From NCBI GenBank assembly GCA_035540635.1, contig DATLGH010000108.1, positions 43,345 to 107,344 on the forward strand: 64,000 nt of DNA. Reading direction: 5' to 3'. The position numbers were made by a program, and so were the translations under genes. Source of the stretch: Egibacteraceae bacterium. GTDB taxonomy: Bacteria > Actinomycetota > Nitriliruptoria > Euzebyales > Egibacteraceae. Below the pieces are notes generated by a model. It was not told where the DNA came from. It made no database searches and saw only the letters and a program-made list of their open reading frames with translations. Each line of letters starts with the position of its first letter. The first letter of the stretch is position 1. Below, piece by piece: positions 61,543 to 64,000 of this stretch.

Positions 61543-61552
61543 CTAACGTTAG
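61543..61552. promoter_or_regulatory. 10-bp palindrome and -10-like element before the second PBP
   Basis: CTAACGTTAG is a perfect palindrome in the 59-base divergent space. TAACGT (61544-61549) fits a -10 (TANNNT) for the PBP gene and would start transcription only 2-3 bases before ATG 61559. No ribosome site is seen, so a near-leaderless transcript is possible. Confidence 0.4.
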
Positions 61553-61558
61553 TGGGTC

Positions 61559-64000
61559 ATGAGCCTCGGTTCCCTCCAGCGGCTGCGTCCGCCTGTCCGG
61601 CGGCCGGAGGCCGCCGAGGACGACGGCCCGCCGGCCCTCGAGTTCGCCCTGCGCGTCGGGGCGCTCGCCCTCGCGGGCCTCGTCGGCTTCGGCGTCGTCG
61701 TCCTCCTCCTCGCCGTGCTCGGCGGCACGGCGGTTCGCAGCGCCACCGGGGCGGTCGCGATCGACCTCGCGGTGCCCGACGACGCCGCTCTGCCGGCGCT
61801 CGACCAGCGCTCCATCGTGTACGCCGCGGACGGCAGCGTGCTCGCGGTCCTCCACGACGAGGTCGACCGCCGGGTCGTGCCGTTGGCGCAGATCCCCCAA
61901 CACGTCCGCCAGGCCGTCTTGACCGCCGAGGACCGCAAGTTCTACACCCACGACGGCTACGACGTGGAGGGCATCGGCCGGGCGTTCGTGGCCAACGCCC
62001 GCGCGCGGGGCATCACCCAGGGCGGGTCGACGATCACCCAGCAGCTCGCGAAGGCGAACTTCGTCGGCGGTGACCAGACGGTCCGGCGCAAGCTCGACGA
62101 GCTGCTCCACGCCATCGCGCTGGAGCGCCGGTTCACCAAGGAGGAGCTGCTCGAGCGCTACCTCAACCAGGTGTACTTCGGTTCGGGGGCCTACGGGATC
62201 GCCGCGGCGGCCGAGGAGTTCTTCCGCACGACGCCCGAGCAGCTCACCGTGGAGCAGGCCGCGCTGCTCGCGGGGACCATCCGGGCCCCGAGCGCCCTCG
62301 ACCCCCGCACCAACCCCGACGCCGCGCTCGTCCGCCGCAACCAGATCATCGCCGGCATGGCCGCCGCGGGCCACCTGCCGGCGGACGAGGTGGCCCCGCG
62401 CCAGGCCGTCCCGCTCGTCGTGGCCGACCACGTGCCCAAGGACAGCACCGAGCCGTACTTCGTCGAGGCGGTGAAGGACGAGTTCTTCCGCAACCCGGCC
62501 TTCGGCGAGGAGCGCCAGGATCGCATCGAGCGACTCTTCAACGGCGGGCTGGCGATCCACACGACGCTCGACCCACGTCTACAGGACATCGCCGCGGAGG
62601 TGGTCGCCCGCCAGTTCCCCGACCCGAACGGTCCGACCGGGGCGATCGCGGCGGTGGATCCCCGCAACGGGAGAATCCTCGCGCTCCACGGCGGCTCGGA
62701 CTTCCACCAGAGCCAGTTCGACATCGCCCGGCTGGGCCGCCGCCATCCCGGGAGCGCGTTCAAGCCGTTCGTCTACGCCTCCGCCCTCGAGCAGGGCTTC
62801 CCCCTCACCACGCGGCTGCAGGGTGCGAGCCCCGCGTACTTCGCCAACGTGCCCGGCTGGAGCCGCGAGGACGGCGGGGTGCGCAACTACGGCAACTCGA
62901 GCTACGGGCGCCTCGACATGCGCGAGGCGCTCGTGCGCAGCGTGAACACGGCGGCGGCGCAGCTCATGCTCATGGTGGGGCCGGACAAGGTGCTCGACCT
63001 CGCGGGGCGGATGGGGATCAACGTGGACGCGATGACCGAGGGGCTCGTGAACCCCTCGATCGCGCTCGGCAGCCCGCAGCGGGGGGTCACGCCGCTCGAG
63101 ATGGCAGCCGCGTACGGCACGTTCGCGAACGACGGCAACTACGCCGCCCCGCACGTGATCGACCGTGTCGACGACGCGAGCGGCAAGGAGGTGTACCGGG
63201 TTGAGGTCCGCCCGCAGCGCGCGGTCGACGCCGCCGTGGCCGAGGCCCTCGTCGGCATGATGAAGGACGTCGTCCGGCGCGGCACCGCCACGCGGGCACG
63301 GCTGACCGGCTGGGAGGCCATGGGCAAGACCGGCACGACGCAGAACAGCTACGACGCGTGGTTCGTCGGCGGCGTGCCGGTCCTGTCGACGGCGGTGTGG
63401 ATGGGCCACGTCGGCGAGAACATCCCGATGCGGGGGATGACCGGTGGCTCGGTGCCCGCCTCGATGTGGCAGTCGTTCATGTCCCGAGCCCTCGAAGGGG
63501 TGGAACCGGTTCCGTTCGTCCACAGCGGTGGGAGCCTGAGCCAGATCGCGTCCGCGGCCGAGGTGCCGGTCCCCGACGTGCGCCGCATGGACGAGGCGCA
63601 GGCGATGGCGGTGCTCGCCGAGGCCAAGCTCGCCGGACAGGTCCAGCAGGTTTCCGCGCGGACACCGCAGGGACTCGTCGTGTGGCAGAGCCCCCGCCAG
63701 GGCGCGGCCGCCGCCCCGGGGACGACCGTCACGATCGGCGTGTCGAGCGGCCGGGGGTCCGAGCCGGACAGGCGGCGCCCCCGGGAGTCATCCGGCCAGC
63801 AGCCGTCGCCGCCGTCGTCGCCGCCGCCTCCCCCGGCACCCGCTGCTCCGCCACCCGCCGCGCCGCCCGCCGAGGCGCCGCGGCGGGTGGCGGAGCAGCG
63901 GGTGCCGGGGGAGGCGGCGGCGACGACGGCGGCGACGGCTGCTGGCCGGATGACTCCCGGGGCCGCCGCCCCGGGGACGACCGTCACGATCGGCGTGTCG
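61559..64000 (+). CDS. Class A penicillin-binding protein with PASTA domain (runs off right edge)
   Basis: Bifunctional peptidoglycan glycosyltransferase/transpeptidase (PonA type); 814 codons are present without a stop. Membrane anchor at residues 30-55, GT51 domain with E124 in TAEDRKFYTHDGYD and GGSTITQQLAK, transpeptidase motifs SAFKPF (SxxK), SVNTAAAQL (SxN) and KTGTTQNS. A PASTA module (AEVPVPDVRRMDEAQAMAVL to TTVTIGVSS) follows, then a Pro-rich tail. In the tail the coding sense becomes doubtful: after PPPPPAPAAPPPAAPPAEAP the frame reads the reverse complement of the same DNA (RRVAEQRVPGEAAATTAATA) and then the PASTA end again. Core enzyme certain; the tail is suspect. Confidence 0.9.
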   Translation, partial: MSLGSLQRLRPPVRRPEAAEDDGPPALEFALRVGALALAGLVGFGVVVLLLAVLGGTAVRSATGAVAIDLAVPDDAALPALDQRSIVYAADGSVLAVLHDEVDRRVVPLAQIPQHVRQAVLTAEDRKFYTHDGYDVEGIGRAFVANARARGITQGGSTITQQLAKANFVGGDQTVRRKLDELLHAIALERRFTKEELLERYLNQVYFGSGAYGIAAAAEEFFRTTPEQLTVEQAALLAGTIRAPSALDPRTNPDAALVRRNQIIAGMAAAGHLPADEVAPRQAVPLVVADHVPKDSTEPYFVEAVKDEFFRNPAFGEERQDRIERLFNGGLAIHTTLDPRLQDIAAEVVARQFPDPNGPTGAIAAVDPRNGRILALHGGSDFHQSQFDIARLGRRHPGSAFKPFVYASALEQGFPLTTRLQGASPAYFANVPGWSREDGGVRNYGNSSYGRLDMREALVRSVNTAAAQLMLMVGPDKVLDLAGRMGINVDAMTEGLVNPSIALGSPQRGVTPLEMAAAYGTFANDGNYAAPHVIDRVDDASGKEVYRVEVRPQRAVDAAVAEALVGMMKDVVRRGTATRARLTGWEAMGKTGTTQNSYDAWFVGGVPVLSTAVWMGHVGENIPMRGMTGGSVPASMWQSFMSRALEGVEPVPFVHSGGSLSQIASAAEVPVPDVRRMDEAQAMAVLAEAKLAGQVQQVSARTPQGLVVWQSPRQGAAAAPGTTVTIGVSSGRGSEPDRRRPRESSGQQPSPPSSPPPPPAPAAPPPAAPPAEAPRRVAEQRVPGEAAATTAATAAGRMTPGAAAPGTTVTIGVS
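63706..63745 (+). repeat. 40-bp direct repeat with 63961-64000
   Basis: Bases 63706-63745 (PASTA end, coding AAAPGTTVTIGVS) recur identically at 63961-64000, 255 bases (85 codons) later and in frame. The match reaches the window edge, so its true length is unknown; it may be a tandem 255-bp unit or an assembly duplication. Confidence 0.9.
63779..63962. repeat. Perfect 84-bp inverted repeat in the PBP tail
   Basis: Arm 63779-63862 is the exact reverse complement of 63879-63962, with a 16-base spacer. I checked the pairing base by base in 10-base blocks. It encodes the Pro-rich tail on one arm and Arg/Ala/Thr-rich nonsense on the other. This is far longer than any terminator hairpin in the window. 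Confidence 0.95.

Noticed and set aside
62070..62474. Separate small ORFs inside the second PBP
   Set aside because: Alternative frames of the continuous PBP reading frame that is open from 61559 to the window end.

Overview
This window looks like one chromosomal stretch of a very GC-rich actinobacterium. The codon third positions are almost all G or C, GTG and TTG starts are common, and many neighbouring genes overlap by 1-4 bases. The clearest lineage marks are the block pafB-pafC-tatA-tatC-helY (the order known from Mycobacterium tuberculosis), a DUF4193 protein beside lnt, an InhA-like FabI inside a FAS-II operon, a two-gene glgC-glgA pair and PASTA-bearing class A penicillin-binding proteins. 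A deep-branching actinobacterium (for example Nitriliruptoria/Euzebya-like) is my guess, not a demonstrated placement.

Layout: 1-3.8 kb glycogen synthesis (glgA cut by the left edge, glgC) and a Pgi of the transaldolase-isomerase type. 4-6.1 kb homogentisate catabolism (FAH-family hydrolase, homogentisate dioxygenase). 6-13 kb small hypotheticals, DUF456, a GCS2 ligase coupled to an M20 amidohydrolase, a group-2 sigma factor, PAP2 and DUF421. 13.2-15.4 kb a J-domain stub and a class A PBP. 15.5-19.2 kb a hypothetical, an ATPase-PAS-GAF protein and another hypothetical. 19.2-26.9 kb an accessory region: an IS630 stub, a one-helix micro-ORF, a heavily deleted UvrA-like pseudogene, a membrane protein with three HDSGIAR repeats, a large LuxR-type ATPase, and a broken membrane protein next to a permease-prefix protein and an SRPBCC protein.

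27-33.4 kb is a FAS-II operon read leftward: fabH, acpP, fabF, accD-like, fabI, patatin, aat. It has a textbook promoter whose spacer and -35 box are filled by a perfect 22-bp palindrome. 33.6-39.3 kb: an amino-acid-type binding lipoprotein, an M20 dipeptidase remnant, an inositol-phosphatase-family enzyme, tRNA-Glu(UUC), lnt and DUF4193. 39.4-39.65 kb holds no gene but has its own promoter, several hairpins and a perfect terminator, so it is a candidate small RNA. 39.8-44.6 kb: amidohydrolase, RNase HI with an N-terminal zinc ribbon, acyl-CoA dehydrogenase and an M24 peptidase. 44.6-46.4 kb: a decayed TnpB-type element.

46.5-51.8 kb is a glycerolipid block: glpD (apparently leaderless), DAG kinase, an Fe-S CCG-domain protein and an alkyl-DHAP-synthase-like flavoprotein. 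52-53 kb: a secreted TolB-like protein. 53.1-59.6 kb: helY, tatC, tatA, two small proteins, pafC, pafB. 59.7-61.5 kb: two divergent LivH/LivM-like permeases. 61.6-64 kb: a second class A PBP that runs off the right edge and whose tail holds a perfect 84-bp inverted repeat. I saw no rRNA, CRISPR array, phage or plasmid functions. Several pseudogenes (UvrA-like, M20, TnpB, membrane protein) share a pattern of internal deletions plus frameshifts; whether this is real decay or assembly error cannot be settled from the sequence alone.
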